Notes: generated by a model not told the origin, from the letters alone. A stretch of 64,000 bases of DNA from Actinomycetota bacterium (GCA_018333515.1 JAGXSZ010000030.1:64501-128500), one strand, 5' to 3'; counted from the first letter of the stretch, positions 39,527 to 49,196 are shown. A program made the numbers and translations.

Positions 39527-41080
39527 TTGACAACGCCTGATTTAACAAGCGAATTTCAAACAGTTTTAGTCGTCGATTACGGCGCACAATATGCGCAGTT
39601 GATTGCGCGGCGCGTTCGAGAGTGTAAGGTATACTCCGAAATAGTGCCGCACAACATCTCGATTGAAGAGATAAAAGCGAAGAACCCGAGCGGGATAATT
39701 CTCTCGGGAGGGCCGGCGAGTGTCTACGCCGAAAACGCGCCCGCCGCAAACCCGGAACTCTTTAGACTTGGTGTCCCCGTACTCGGAATCTGCTACGGGA
39801 TGCAGCTTATGGCGCATTCGCTCGGCGGTGAAGTCGCCCGCACGGGCAACCGCGAGTATGGCAAGACCGACCTGGTCGTCGACAGTGACGAGGAGCTTTT
39901 TCACAATATCCCGCTAAGCCAAGTCGTTTGGATGAGCCATTCGGACGCGGTAAAGAGCGCGCCCGACGGCTTTAAAATCACCGCGCATACCGATAGTTCG
40001 CCGGTGGCGGCGATGGAGAACCACGACCAAAAACTTTATGGAGTCCAGTTCCACCCCGAAGTCGCGCATACGGTCTATGGGATGGAGATGCTCAAGAGTT
40101 TTCTATATGGGCCGTGCGATTGCGTCCCGAACTGGACGATGGTCTCGATAATCGAGGACGCCGTCACCAAAATTCGCGAGCAGGTCGGCGACGACAAGGT
40201 CGTCTGCGGCTTGAGCGGCGGGGTCGACTCGTCCGTTGCGGCGATTCTCGTCCACAAAGCTATCGGAGACAACCTCGTTTGCATCTTCGTCGACCACGGG
40301 CTGCTCCGCAAGGGCGAAGCGGTCAAAGTCGAGGAGACCTTCCGCAAGCACTTCCACATAAACCTTATACACGTGTCGGCGCAAGACCGCTTTCTCGATA
40401 AACTAAAAGAGGTCACCGACCCCGAGCGCAAGCGCAAGATAATCGGCGAGGAGTTTATCAGGGTCTTCGAAGAAGAGGCCGCCAAGTTCCACGACGCGAA
40501 GTTTCTGGTCCAAGGGACGCTCTATCCCGACGTAATAGAGAGCGGGACCAAAGACGCCGCGCGGATAAAGACGCACCACAACGTGGGCGGGCTCCCCGAT
40601 GACATGGTGCTCGAGCTGGTCGAGCCGCTCCGTCTCCTGTTTAAGGATGAGGTGCGCGCGGTCGGCGAAGAGCTGGGCTTGCCCGATGAGATAGTCTGGC
40701 GCCACCCCTTCCCGGGACCGGGCCTGGCGGTGCGCATTATCGGCGACATAACCGCGGAGCGCCTCGATATCTTGCGCAACGCGGACGCGATATTCGAAGA
40801 GGAGATAAAGCGCGCGGGTCTCTACCGCGAGATATGGCAGTCGTTCGCCGTACTTCCCTGCATCAAGAGTGTCGGTGTTATGGGTGATGAGAGAACTTAC
40901 GCCTATCCTATTATCATACGCGCCGTCACCAGTGAGGATGCGATGACCGCCGATTGGGCGAGGATACCCTATGATATCCTTGAGCGGATATCGAGGCGGA
41001 TTATAAACGAGGTCGACCACGTCAATCGCGTGGCGTATGATATCAGCTCGAAACCGCCGGCGACGATCGAGTGGGAGTAA
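39527..41080 (+). CDS. guaA: GMP synthase (glutamine-hydrolysing)
   Basis: A 517-residue GuaA with the glutaminase domain first (about 12-200; nucleophile in [14 protein letters not shown] and FHPEV), then the PP-loop ATP pyrophosphatase domain with [10 protein letters not shown] at about 230, and the C-terminal dimerisation domain ending [13 protein letters not shown]. It converts XMP to GMP. The start is a TTG behind AAGGAG. Length and motifs are normal. Confidence 0.98.
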   Translation: MTTPDLTSEFQTVLVVDYGAQYAQLIARRVRECKVYSEIVPHNISIEEIKAKNPSGIILSGGPASVYAENAPAANPELFRLGVPVLGICYGMQLMAHSLGGEVARTGNREYGKTDLVVDSDEELFHNIPLSQVVWMSHSDAVKSAPDGFKITAHTDSSPVAAMENHDQKLYGVQFHPEVAHTVYGMEMLKSFLYGPCDCVPNWTMVSIIEDAVTKIREQVGDDKVVCGLSGGVDSSVAAILVHKAIGDNLVCIFVDHGLLRKGEAVKVEETFRKHFHINLIHVSAQDRFLDKLKEVTDPERKRKIIGEEFIRVFEEEAAKFHDAKFLVQGTLYPDVIESGTKDAARIKTHHNVGGLPDDMVLELVEPLRLLFKDEVRAVGEELGLPDEIVWRHPFPGPGLAVRIIGDITAERLDILRNADAIFEEEIKRAGLYREIWQSFAVLPCIKSVGVMGDERTYAYPIIIRAVTSEDAMTADWARIPYDILERISRRIINEVDHVNRVAYDISSKPPATIEWE

Positions 41081-41149
41081 ACTCGCGTTCATATGATTGG
41101 TGCGAGATTGTAAGTTTCAATTTGTAAGGTTAAATTTAGGAGGAATGAT

Positions 41150-41419
41150 ATGAGCGAGGACTCGATGCGCGAGATAGAGGAGTTGCGCGCTAAAATCGAT
41201 GTTATCGACAATGAGCTGGTCGAAAAACTCAACACGCGCGCGGAACTCGCGCTGAAAATCAGGGCGCTTAAAGCCAAAAGCAGCTTGCCCCTTTACGACC
41301 CCGGGAGAGAAGAAGAGATATTCCAGAAGATAACCGCGGTAAACAACGGCCCCCTTTATGATGACGATTTAAGAAGAATCTACGACACCCTGCTGCAGAC
41401 GATGAAGAGCTTGGATTAG
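41150..41419 (+). CDS. chorismate mutase, AroQ type
   Basis: An 89-residue all-helical protein with the AroQ pattern IEELRAKIDVIDNELVEKLN near the start and the RRIYDTLLQTMKSL ending. It rearranges chorismate to prephenate for phenylalanine and tyrosine. AGGAGG precedes the ATG. It is immediately upstream of the DAHP synthase gene, and in other bacteria such pairs form a regulatory complex or a fusion. Confidence 0.92.
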   Translation: MSEDSMREIEELRAKIDVIDNELVEKLNTRAELALKIRALKAKSSLPLYDPGREEEIFQKITAVNNGPLYDDDLRRIYDTLLQTMKSLD

Positions 41420-41428
41420 GTGGCCGGA

Positions 41429-42193
41429 ATGATAAAGAATGGTGAATTGACGATAATCTCGGGGCCGTGCGCGGTCGAGAGCCGCGAGCAGGTGATGGAG
41501 GTCGCTAAGGCCGTCGCCGAGCTTGGCCTCACGTATCTGCGCGGCGGTGCGTTCAAGCCGCGCACCTCACCCTATAGCTTCCAGGGCCTCGAGGAAGAAG
41601 GGTTGAAATATCTTACCGAAGCGACCAAGACCTATGGGTTAAAAGCGGTGACCGAGGTAATGGATACCGAACATGTCGAGCTGGTGCTGAGCTATGTCGA
41701 CATGATACAGGTCGGCACCCGCAACATGGCTAATTTCGCGTTGCTCAAGAAGGTGGGCGCGCTCAGCGCCGAGCGCCGTATCCCCGTTATCTTAAAGCGA
41801 GGGATGTCGGCGACGATCGACGAGTGGCTGCTCGCCTCCGAGTACATCACCCGGGCGGGCAACCCCAACGTTATATTGTGCGAGCGCGGTATTCGCACCT
41901 TCGAGACGGCGACACGCTTTACGCTCGACATCGCCGCCGTGCCGGTGGTGAAGAAACTCAGCTCGCACCCGATAATCGTAGACATCAGCCACGCCATGGG
42001 CCACAGCGACTATATTATCCCGATGAGCCGCGCCGCAGTCGCAGCCGGCGCCGACGGCCTTATGATAGAGGCGCACCCCAACCCGAAAAAAGCCCTCTGC
42101 GACGGCGCGCAATCCTTGACGCCCGAGCAGCTCAGGCAGTTGGTCGGTGAGGTACGCCCGATTGCTGAAGTGTTGGGGAAGCGGGTTGTGTAG
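41429..42193 (+). CDS. aroF: 3-deoxy-7-phosphoheptulonate synthase, type I-beta core
   Basis: A 254-residue DAHP synthase catalysing the first step of the shikimate pathway. [10 protein letters not shown] near the start, the [11 protein letters not shown] loop and the late [10 protein letters not shown] metal motif are present. It lacks the N-terminal ferredoxin-like regulatory domain of Thermotoga-type enzymes, so feedback control may come from the separately encoded chorismate mutase just upstream. I use ATG 41429 with AGGTGG upstream; a GTG at 41420 is the alternative. Confidence 0.94.
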   Translation: MIKNGELTIISGPCAVESREQVMEVAKAVAELGLTYLRGGAFKPRTSPYSFQGLEEEGLKYLTEATKTYGLKAVTEVMDTEHVELVLSYVDMIQVGTRNMANFALLKKVGALSAERRIPVILKRGMSATIDEWLLASEYITRAGNPNVILCERGIRTFETATRFTLDIAAVPVVKKLSSHPIIVDISHAMGHSDYIIPMSRAAVAAGADGLMIEAHPNPKKALCDGAQSLTPEQLRQLVGEVRPIAEVLGKRVV

Positions 42194-42234
42194 GATTAGC
42201 TTTAGGTTTTCCTGGAAATGTATTTAACAAATGT

Positions 42235-42275
42235 TGACAAGTGCTTGTCTTAAGGATGGGCACTTGTTTAATTTA
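42235..42275 (+). terminator. terminator after aroF
   Basis: ACAAGTGC and GCACTTGT arms around a 15-base loop are followed by TTAATTT, about 45 bases after the aroF stop. Confidence 0.7.
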
Positions 42276-42289
42276 ACGGGCTTGTCAGT

Positions 42290-42529
42290 TTAATTCAGTA
42301 AAGCACTGACCGAAATATCTTCATCTAACTCATCCCAGTGTATGCCAACGCCTTTACCGATCAGTCGCCAGTTCTCTCTTTGCTCTTTTGTTGCATCTCT
42401 TAATTTGGGAAACCACCCAAGAGGCACACCAATTTCCCGCCCATCTACGAGGCGTATATGCATCATATCATCGTCAAACCATACTGTAGAAGCCATTGCC
42501 TCGGGTTGTTTAGCTACCGAAGTGCTCAT
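42290..42529 (-). CDS. DUF2442 protein, probable partner of the DUF4160 gene
   Basis: A 79-residue protein with the DUF2442 pattern VWFDDDMMHIRLVDGREIGVPL and a later tryptophan-rich segment (WFPKLRDATKEQRENW). DUF2442 genes are usually paired with DUF4160 genes, and the pair has been predicted to be a toxin-antitoxin-like module. Here it overlaps the end of the DUF4160 gene by about 20 bases and is translated second. Confidence 0.85.
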   Translation of the reverse strand: MSTSVAKQPEAMASTVWFDDDMMHIRLVDGREIGVPLGWFPKLRDATKEQRENWRLIGKGVGIHWDELDEDISVSALLN

Positions 42530-42746
42530 GCCATTTCTCCTTAAAAAATTTTACGTTTCCAATAGCCAGCTTTCTTAGTTCGTTCAACTCCCGTGCGTTA
42601 TACCCTACTGATCTTGCAAGCTGCACAGGGTCAAGCCAAAACTTAGCATAACAGTCACCGGATTCAACATGTATATGCGCCGGCTCATGCCCCTCATTGC
42701 TAAAAAAGAAGAAACGAAACCGTCCAAGCCTTAAAACTGTTGGCAT
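42510..42746 (-). CDS. DUF4160 protein
   Basis: A 78-residue protein with the DUF4160 signature: LGRFRFFFFSNEGHEPAHIH near the N-terminus, followed by AKFWLDP and a C-terminal FKEKWHEHF. It is the upstream member of the DUF4160-DUF2442 pair and possibly the toxin-like partner; no activity is established. It lies next to other signs of gene flux (truncated SPFH gene, AT-rich gap). Confidence 0.85.
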   Translation of the reverse strand: MPTVLRLGRFRFFFFSNEGHEPAHIHVESGDCYAKFWLDPVQLARSVGYNARELNELRKLAIGNVKFFKEKWHEHFGS

Positions 42747-43026
42747 GTTTAATTATACCTCGTTTCTTAAGATTTTTAAAAAGTCGAAGTAAATATGTTC
42801 TAGCTTTTTCTATTCATTCAAGCGTCTGGAGTCTGGTTAACCCTTCAGTCGGCTTCATTAGACAGACCCACCGTGATTCTCATATATGCTTTAACACATA
42901 GGACTATATATACAAGCGATAGTATAATTATAAGAACCACAGGTTTCAAGTCATTTTAAGAAATATTGTTTCAATAATGGCAAGCAAGAATATTAACAAT
43001 GCTAACATCGTGATATTTTTATGATA

Positions 43027-43543
43027 TCATTTCGTTTGGCGTGTTAATGATACCGCGCAAGCCGTTTTTGATGTCGATGACTATAAGAAATACGTCGCGA
43101 TGCAGAGCGAGTCGGCGCTGCGCCATGTAGCTACCGCCTACGCCTATGACCACGGTGACGATACCGATATCTCGCAAGAGGAAATCACGCTGCGCAGCAA
43201 CATCCGGGAGGTTTCAGAAGCGTTGCTTATCGAACTTGGGGAGCGACTCGGGGTGGCGGGTATCGAGGTTGACGACGCGCGCCTGACGCACCTCGCTTAT
43301 GCCCCTGAAATCGCCCAAGTAATGCTCCGTCGCCAGCAGGCTGAAGCCGTCATCGCCGCCCGCCGTAAAATTGTCCATGGCGCGGTCAGTATGGTCGAGA
43401 TGGCCCTCTCAGAACTCGCCGCAAAAGGCGTTTTAGACCTTGATGACGAACGCAGGGCAGCGATGGTCAGCAATCTAATGGTCGTCTTGTGCGGTGAGAG
43501 TGAAGTGCATCCGGTTGTTAATGCGGGCACGCTCTATTCGTAA
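43027..43543 (+). pseudogene. 5'-truncated SPFH/band-7 protein gene
   Basis: After an in-frame stop at 43024-43026 the frame reads continuously as [20 protein letters not shown] and on to a normal SPFH C-terminal half, including [26 protein letters not shown] and LMVVLCGES, ending NAGTLYS. About 172 codons remain of a family usually near 300, and no start codon with a ribosome site precedes the conserved part. The N-terminal membrane segment and first half of the SPFH domain are missing. Confidence 0.75.
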
Positions 43544-43623
43544 AACGCAATATTGCTATGGATATAGACGCATTTTCTGGGTAGCCGAACAAAGGACATT
43601 TCCAATATTTGAAGGTGTATGAC

Positions 43624-43791
43624 ATGGCTTCACGCAAACAATTCTTATTGCGCATCGACGCCGACCTCTGGGCGGAACTTGAGAAATGGGCTGCGGATGA
43701 GCTTCGGAGTGTCAACGCCCAAATAGAATATGTTCTTCGCGATGCCGCGCGCAAACGGCGCCGCAAACATAAAAGCGAAAGACAAGGATAG
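43624..43791 (+). CDS. small Arc/ribbon-helix-helix-type protein
   Basis: A 55-residue protein, [20 protein letters not shown] then [20 protein letters not shown] and a very basic tail. The pattern is that of Arc-type ribbon-helix-helix DNA-binding proteins that commonly follow SPFH genes, where they may regulate or partner the SPFH protein. GGTGT lies just upstream of the ATG; a start 15 bases earlier is possible. The gene survives intact although its SPFH neighbour is truncated. Confidence 0.7.
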   Translation: MASRKQFLLRIDADLWAELEKWAADELRSVNAQIEYVLRDAARKRRRKHKSERQG

Positions 43792-44290
43792 ACAAGGGGA
43801 CACTGGTTTTCTGTAAGTTCTAATTATATGGCGCAGATTTTTGCTAGGGTCTGAGGATTGTAGCGAAGCGCGAGCAGTAATTCTCGATAGTCTTACCCCT
43901 GTATTTGCACAGCCAGCATCACCTTATGCCAAGCGGCTGATGGCTTAGGTCGGGCCGATAGCGGATGTGTTGGGGGCTAGGTTGATGGAGGAGGTTTGGT
44001 GTAAGAGGCCTGCTGCGAGCAAGCGAGCTGATGCAGGCTGATGGTCGCTTTGAATCATCAAAAAGGTACTCGAAACGATCGATTGGCGGCCTCGCGCCGT
44101 GGTCATGGCGAAAATCCGTTGAGGGCTTAGAAATGAGCGGGCCGATGCGCTATAATAAGCAGTGCGGCAGGAGATATCGAAGGCCTGGACTTTTAAGGCC
44201 TTTATTTTTTGCGCCGCGTTCACAAACAGACACAGTATAGAATTGCGCGACAAAACGAATTTTAAGGGGTCGAATTTTGCGAGGTAGCAG
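43792..44290. other. gap before pcrA, no gene seen
   Basis: About 500 bases without a supported gene. A TATAAT at about 44150-44155 has a moderate -35 (TTAGAA, 18-base spacing) and is followed by a hairpin terminator at 44180-44210, so a short attenuated transcript is conceivable. The pcrA promoter itself is not clear. Confidence 0.5.
44180..44210 (+). terminator. terminator-like hairpin upstream of pcrA
   Basis: AAGGCCT and AGGCCTT arms around a 9-base loop are followed by TATTTTTT, about 80 bases before the pcrA start. It ends whatever is transcribed from the left, or attenuates pcrA. Confidence 0.7.
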
Positions 44291-46393
44291 ATGTTAGATA
44301 AATTAAATCCGGTCCAGTGCGAAGCGGTAACGCACGGCGAAGGACCCCTGCTGGTTCTGGCCGGCGCGGGGAGCGGCAAGACCAGAATACTCACCCACAA
44401 AATCGCCTACCTCATCAAGGAGCGGGGGATAAGCCCTTTCGAAATACTGGCCATCACTTTTACGAACAAAGCCGCGAAAGAGATGAAGGAGCGCGTGGCG
44501 AACCTGGTCGGCAGCGTAAGCCGCGCGATGTGGGTGAGCACGTTTCACTCGACCTGTGTGCGCATCTTGCGGCAAGAGGCCGAGCGCCTCGGTTATAATC
44601 GCAACTTTGTCATTTACGACGCCGCCGACTCGCTGCGCCTCGTCACATACTGTATGCGCGACCTTAACATCGACACCAAGCGCTACCCCGCAAAGAAGGT
44701 CGCGGGGGCGATATCCAACGTTAAAAACGAGATGATAGACGCCGAGGCGTTCGCGATGCGCGCCGCGACCTACGCCGAGACGGTCATCGCCGACGTCTAT
44801 GCGCTCTACCAGGAGCGCATCTATAAGAGCAACGCGTTCGACTTCGACGACCTCATAATGGTGACGGTCAACCTTTTCGAGCTTTTCCCGTCGGTCCTCG
44901 AGGCCTACCAGGATAAATTTAAATATGTTCTTGTCGACGAGTACCAGGATACCAACCTCGCCCAGTACGAGCTGGTGAAGATTTTAGCGGGCAAACACCG
45001 TAATCTCTGCGTTGTTGGTGACGATTGTCAGTCGATTTACGGGTTCCGTGGGGCCGATATTCGCAACATCCTCGAGTTCGAGCGGGATTATCCGGATTCG
45101 CGGGTCGTCAAGCTTGAGCAGAATTACCGCTCGACCAAGACCATCCTAAGCGCGGCCAACCACGTGATGCAAAACAACCGGGCGCGCAAGCCTAAAGCGC
45201 TCTGGACCAAGAACGAGGCTGGTGAGCTTATAACCCGCTACCAGGGAGAAAACGAGCACGAAGAGGCGACCTTCGTCGCGAGCGAGATAGAGCGGCTGGT
45301 AAAAGCGGGCAGAAGCTATAAAGAGTGCGCGGTCTTCTACCGCACCAACGCCCAGTCGCGTGTGCTCGAGGAGATATTTTTGCGCTACGGCGCGCCCTAT
45401 AAAATCGTCGGCGGTTTGAAGTTTTACGACCGCGCCGAGATAAAGGATGTTCTCGCGTACCTGCGCGTGCTGTCAAACCCGCAGGATACGGTGAGCTTGA
45501 AGCGCGTCATCAATGTGCCGAAGCGCGGCATCGGTGACACCTCTGTCGCTAAAATCGACGCCCACGCGCTTAAGAAGAACATCGTCTTCAGCGAGACTTT
45601 GAAGAATGTCGATGAGATAGGCGCGCTCTCCGCCGGGGCGAAGAAGAACATAAAGAAGTTTCTCGCGCTAATCGATGAGCTGCTCGCGCTAAAGGAGAAG
45701 GAGACGCTCGAGAACCTGGTGCGGGCGATGCTCGATATGACCGGCTACCTCACGGCCTACGAGGACGAAGGGACGATGGAGGCCCAGAACCGGGCGGAGA
45801 ACGTCAAGGAGTTTATCGGCGTCGTCAAGGAGTTCGAGGACACCCGCGCCGAGAGCGGGCTCGACGCCTTTCTAGAAGAGGTCGCGCTCATCGCCGATAT
45901 CGACAACCTCGACGACGAGAACAACGCGGTGACCCTGATGACCGTCCACAACGCCAAAGGACTCGAGTTTAACGTTGTCTTTATCGTCGGCATGGAGGAC
46001 GGCGTCTTCCCGCATATCCGCTCGATGACCGATACGACCGAGCTTGAGGAGGAGCGCCGGCTCTTTTACGTCGGCATCACCCGCGCGATGCAAAAACTCT
46101 ACCTCTGTAATGCCTGGTCGCGCAATCTCTGGGGCGGCCTAAACTATAATTCGGTCTCGCGATTCCTGCAAGAGATACCGCCGGAGCTGACCGATGACGC
46201 CGTAAAAGTCGACACCCAGGCTAAACCCCCGTCCCAAATAGGTTCGTTCAAAGTCGGCGATAACGTCTTCCACCAGAAGTTCGGCGTGGGCCGCGTCGTC
46301 TCGGTCAAGAGCGAGGAGCAGCTGACCGTCTTCTTCGAAGCCGAAGGTGAAAAGACGCTGCTATTGAGTTATGCGCCGTTGGAGAAGCGGTAG
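44291..46393 (+). CDS. pcrA: ATP-dependent DNA helicase PcrA/UvrD
   Basis: A 700-residue superfamily-1 helicase. It has the Q-motif LNPVQCEAV, Walker A AGAGSGKT at 24-31, motif II VDEYQDTN, motif III GDDCQSIYGFRGAD, and motifs V-VI including MTVHNAKGLEF and VGITRAMQKL. The C-terminal segment (FKVGDNVFHQKFGVGRVVSV) is the Tudor-like RNA-polymerase-binding module of PcrA/UvrD. It acts in nucleotide-excision repair and in resolving transcription-replication conflicts. Confidence 0.97.
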   Translation: MLDKLNPVQCEAVTHGEGPLLVLAGAGSGKTRILTHKIAYLIKERGISPFEILAITFTNKAAKEMKERVANLVGSVSRAMWVSTFHSTCVRILRQEAERLGYNRNFVIYDAADSLRLVTYCMRDLNIDTKRYPAKKVAGAISNVKNEMIDAEAFAMRAATYAETVIADVYALYQERIYKSNAFDFDDLIMVTVNLFELFPSVLEAYQDKFKYVLVDEYQDTNLAQYELVKILAGKHRNLCVVGDDCQSIYGFRGADIRNILEFERDYPDSRVVKLEQNYRSTKTILSAANHVMQNNRARKPKALWTKNEAGELITRYQGENEHEEATFVASEIERLVKAGRSYKECAVFYRTNAQSRVLEEIFLRYGAPYKIVGGLKFYDRAEIKDVLAYLRVLSNPQDTVSLKRVINVPKRGIGDTSVAKIDAHALKKNIVFSETLKNVDEIGALSAGAKKNIKKFLALIDELLALKEKETLENLVRAMLDMTGYLTAYEDEGTMEAQNRAENVKEFIGVVKEFEDTRAESGLDAFLEEVALIADIDNLDDENNAVTLMTVHNAKGLEFNVVFIVGMEDGVFPHIRSMTDTTELEEERRLFYVGITRAMQKLYLCNAWSRNLWGGLNYNSVSRFLQEIPPELTDDAVKVDTQAKPPSQIGSFKVGDNVFHQKFGVGRVVSVKSEEQLTVFFEAEGEKTLLLSYAPLEKR

Positions 46394-46449
46394 GGGTGTG
46401 GCGTTGCGGGGGTTGCGGTGCCGCTGTATGAGTAAATAGTGCCGGTGTG

Positions 46450-47292
46450 ATGACTGGTTCAAGCACGGAATTACAGGTGATACCAATAAAACTGTACATA
46501 ATCTCCGCCGGGGCGGCGCCCCGGGTGCTTAATAAGGAAGAAAGCGAATACGCGCTCGCTTTTAACGAGAATTTCGCACAACGCTTCATCAAGCACTTGA
46601 GCAACGATGAGAGCCTCTGCACCGCGTGCCACGACGATTGCGTCGAGTGCCGGCTGAGCCTGGTAGACGACCTATCCGGCAATATCGCGGGCCAACACAA
46701 GCTGCCGCTCTTAACCGACCAGTTCATCGACGACCCGCAAGAATACCTTCCCGCATCCGTGCCCGGTCACGATATCACGCTCGCGTTCAACATCCATTTC
46801 GATATCCTGCTTGACGTGCCGAAATTGGCCGCGAAGGCGGGGAGCAGGGCGCTCATCGCGCCGGTGGAGGACCCGGATTGGCTCGGCGGCTGGACCAAAG
46901 CCCGGCTCGAAGAGGAGTGCGCGGAACTCGGACTGGAGTTCGCCGCGCCTAAACCGTTCTGCCGCTTGACCGGAGACGGCTATGAGTACATCAAAGCGTT
47001 CATCGAAGAGTTTAAGGTGGGCCGTCCCGAGGTCGAACTCGATATCGACGGCGGCATCGTAACCCATGCCCATGTAATAACGAGCGCGCCCTGCGGCGCG
47101 ACCTACTATCTCGCCCGCCTCTTCAAGGGCGCGACGGCCGATGACAAACTACTCGAAGTCGCCTGCAAGGGGCTTTCAAGCTACCCGTGCACGGCAAGCA
47201 CGAAAATCGACCCCGAGTTCAAAGACAGTATCACGCACGAGGCCAACTACATAATGATGGATGTGCTCAAAGAGAAGCTAAACTCGCCTTAA
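46450..47292 (+). CDS. DUF166 family protein
   Basis: A 280-residue protein matching the DUF166 family known mainly from methanogens and other anaerobes. A cysteine cluster CTACHDDCVEC lies about 60 residues in, followed by alpha/beta sequence with conserved GG.TKARLEEECAELG and APCGATYYLARLFKG stretches. The family has been loosely linked to thymidylate-synthase-like proteins, without biochemical proof. The cysteines suggest a metal or Fe-S site. The start is either this ATG or the GTG directly before it. It is followed by a bidirectional terminator. Confidence 0.75.
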   Translation: MTGSSTELQVIPIKLYIISAGAAPRVLNKEESEYALAFNENFAQRFIKHLSNDESLCTACHDDCVECRLSLVDDLSGNIAGQHKLPLLTDQFIDDPQEYLPASVPGHDITLAFNIHFDILLDVPKLAAKAGSRALIAPVEDPDWLGGWTKARLEEECAELGLEFAAPKPFCRLTGDGYEYIKAFIEEFKVGRPEVELDIDGGIVTHAHVITSAPCGATYYLARLFKGATADDKLLEVACKGLSSYPCTASTKIDPEFKDSITHEANYIMMDVLKEKLNSP

Positions 47293-47321
47293 CGACGGCG
47301 TAAGCCGGTTTACGCGAAAAC

Positions 47322-47354
47322 AAAAAAGCGGGGTGTTGAAACCCCGCTTTTATC
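47322..47354. terminator. bidirectional terminator
   Basis: AAAAAAGCGGGGT and ACCCCGCTTTTA around a 6-base loop lie between the convergent DUF166 gene and the small minus-strand gene. Confidence 0.9.
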
Positions 47355-47376
47355 GGCTCTTTGTTTGTCGTAAACC

Positions 47377-47676
47377 CTAGGCTTTAGCTTCGAACTGCCA
47401 GGAACCGACCTTCAGCTTCATGTCCTCGTTTATCTTGCCTAAAATCAGGTTGTAATCGTGCGAAACCTCTGACGGAACCGTGTGGAGCATGATTTTCGTA
47501 AGGTCTTCCGGATGCCTGAGCTTAACAGCCTTCGCCTGATACATAAACTCATACTCGCTGATACCGAGTTCATCGAGCATCTTCTCGACTTTGATAACAC
47601 TCCAGGCGTCTTTCTTTACGCTTTTAACACCAGCCCAATCGAGTAGTCTACCAAATGTTGTCGTCCTTGTCGTCAT
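47377..47676 (-). CDS. 99-residue protein of unknown function
   Basis: The ATG at 47676 has a consensus AGGAGGT eight bases upstream, which rules out the longer frame reaching 47748. The product begins MTTRTTTFGRLLDWAGVKSV and is predicted mostly helical and charged, with no cysteines. I recognise no family. It has a clear terminator and stands alone, so it is probably a real expressed gene. Confidence 0.6.
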   Translation of the reverse strand: MTTRTTTFGRLLDWAGVKSVKKDAWSVIKVEKMLDELGISEYEFMYQAKAVKLRHPEDLTKIMLHTVPSEVSHDYNLILGKINEDMKLKVGSWQFEAKA

Positions 47677-47969
47677 CGATCTCACCTCCTGATAAGATGT
47701 CCGTCTTCTAAATCCTATGCCGCGAATGCGGCGTTTTCGCTTAATCACACTATACTAGGGTATTCCCAAAGTGATAATTAAAACCTGGCAAACGCATAGG
47801 GATTAGCTTGAGCGGGCTTTTTAGGGAGTGAGTGGTATCGAAAAATGATGTTCCGCACGCGGCGCCGCCCGCCCGCCGGTCACGATGCTCGTGGCGGGCC
47901 GGTAATCGGCAACCCCCAAATCCATTTTGTTATCGCGCGGAAGAGCGGCGCGGCAAAGCCGCGGCGCAA

Positions 47970-49196
47970 CTACATAAACCCCTGTTGGCCTGTTTCGACC
48001 GCCCTCTTGATGGCGTTTTCGAGATGCGGGGGCAAGCCCATTATCCTTACATCGAGGAATCCCCGGATGATGGTCGACTTCGCCTCTTCCTCGCTTAAGC
48101 CGCGCGCCATCAGGTATTCGATCTCCTCCTTGGCGATCTTGCCGACGGCGGCCTCGTGCGACATCTCGACGTCGGCGACGCGCCCCTCAAGCTCCGGGAC
48201 CGCCGCGACTATGCCGTGCTCGCTCAGGATAAGGCCGTTGCACTCCATGTGCGCTTTGACGCCGGGCACCTCGCCTATCATGTGGCCGCGTGAGATAACG
48301 GTGCCGCCGGTGCTTATGGTGCGCGAGATTATCTCGGCTTTCGCGCCGGGCGCTCGCAGGTAGGTGCGCGCTCCGCCATCGACGTGCGAGCCCTCGGGCA
48401 CGGCTATGATGGAGTTAAACCGCGCGGTCGCGTTTGCGCCGTTGAGGTAGGCGTTGGGGTACATCTGCAGCGAGTGCGCCCGCCTGAGCAGGATATAGTT
48501 CGAGAGAAAGACCCCGTCCTCATCGATGATGATACCGGTTCGCGGGCGCACGGCGACATTTTCGTTCCAGCCGTGTATCATCGTAAACGAGACCTTGGCG
48601 CCTTTCTTGATGAAGAACTCCGAGACCCCGAGATGGATGCCCTCTTTGACGTGCGGACCGGTCGTGCAGCCGGTGATAATATGAAGCTCCGAGCCTTCCT
48701 CGGCGATGATTATGTTGTGGACGTTCTGCGTGATTTGCTCTTCTTTGAGGTAGAGGCAGGCCTGGAGCGGGAAGGTGGTCTTCACCCCCGGCAGCGTGCG
48801 TATGAAATAGCCGTCGTTTTGGTGGAGCTGGACGTGCGCGGTGTATTTATCCTGGTCGACGGCGACCGCCTTCCACCAGTACTCCTCCATCCAGTCATAT
48901 TTCGCGAGCGCTTCGGCGGTGCCCATCACCTCGACGCCCTCTTGCGTCGAGTCGCGGTGCCTAACCGTCGTGTCGTGCTGGATGAAGCTTCCCGAGCGCT
49001 GCTCGGCCTTAGTGTCGATGCCGACGGCCATCAGGCGCTCTTTTTCTTCCGCGCTAAGGGTCTCGAGGTTTTCGACATACTCATAGCGTTCGGACGGCTT
49101 GATATATTTCTTCAAATCGATATCCTCGCCGAAGGGCGCCTTTTTGTCGACGGCCGCCTCGGCCCGTTTCGTCAAATCATCTAGCAGCTTGGACAT
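47970..49196 (-). CDS. sufB: SufB/SufD-like scaffold of a minimal Suf system (SmsB)
   Basis: About 408 residues of the SufB/SufD family, whose C-terminal beta-helix builds Fe-S clusters. The order sufC-sufB with no sufD, sufS or sufU alongside corresponds to the two-gene SmsCB (SUF-like minimal) system found in archaea and anaerobic bacteria. The ATG at 49196 has GAGGAG nine bases upstream; a GTG at 49205 is possible. The start overlaps the end of sufC by 16 bases, indicating tight coupling. Confidence 0.92.
   Translation of the reverse strand: MSKLLDDLTKRAEAAVDKKAPFGEDIDLKKYIKPSERYEYVENLETLSAEEKERLMAVGIDTKAEQRSGSFIQHDTTVRHRDSTQEGVEVMGTAEALAKYDWMEEYWWKAVAVDQDKYTAHVQLHQNDGYFIRTLPGVKTTFPLQACLYLKEEQITQNVHNIIIAEEGSELHIITGCTTGPHVKEGIHLGVSEFFIKKGAKVSFTMIHGWNENVAVRPRTGIIIDEDGVFLSNYILLRRAHSLQMYPNAYLNGANATARFNSIIAVPEGSHVDGGARTYLRAPGAKAEIISRTISTGGTVISRGHMIGEVPGVKAHMECNGLILSEHGIVAAVPELEGRVADVEMSHEAAVGKIAKEEIEYLMARGLSEEEAKSTIIRGFLDVRIMGLPPHLENAIKRAVETGQQGFM

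Noticed and set aside
47790-47969. GC-rich hairpins downstream of sufB as a terminator
   Set aside because: Several short GC palindromes occur but none is followed by a T run on the minus strand.
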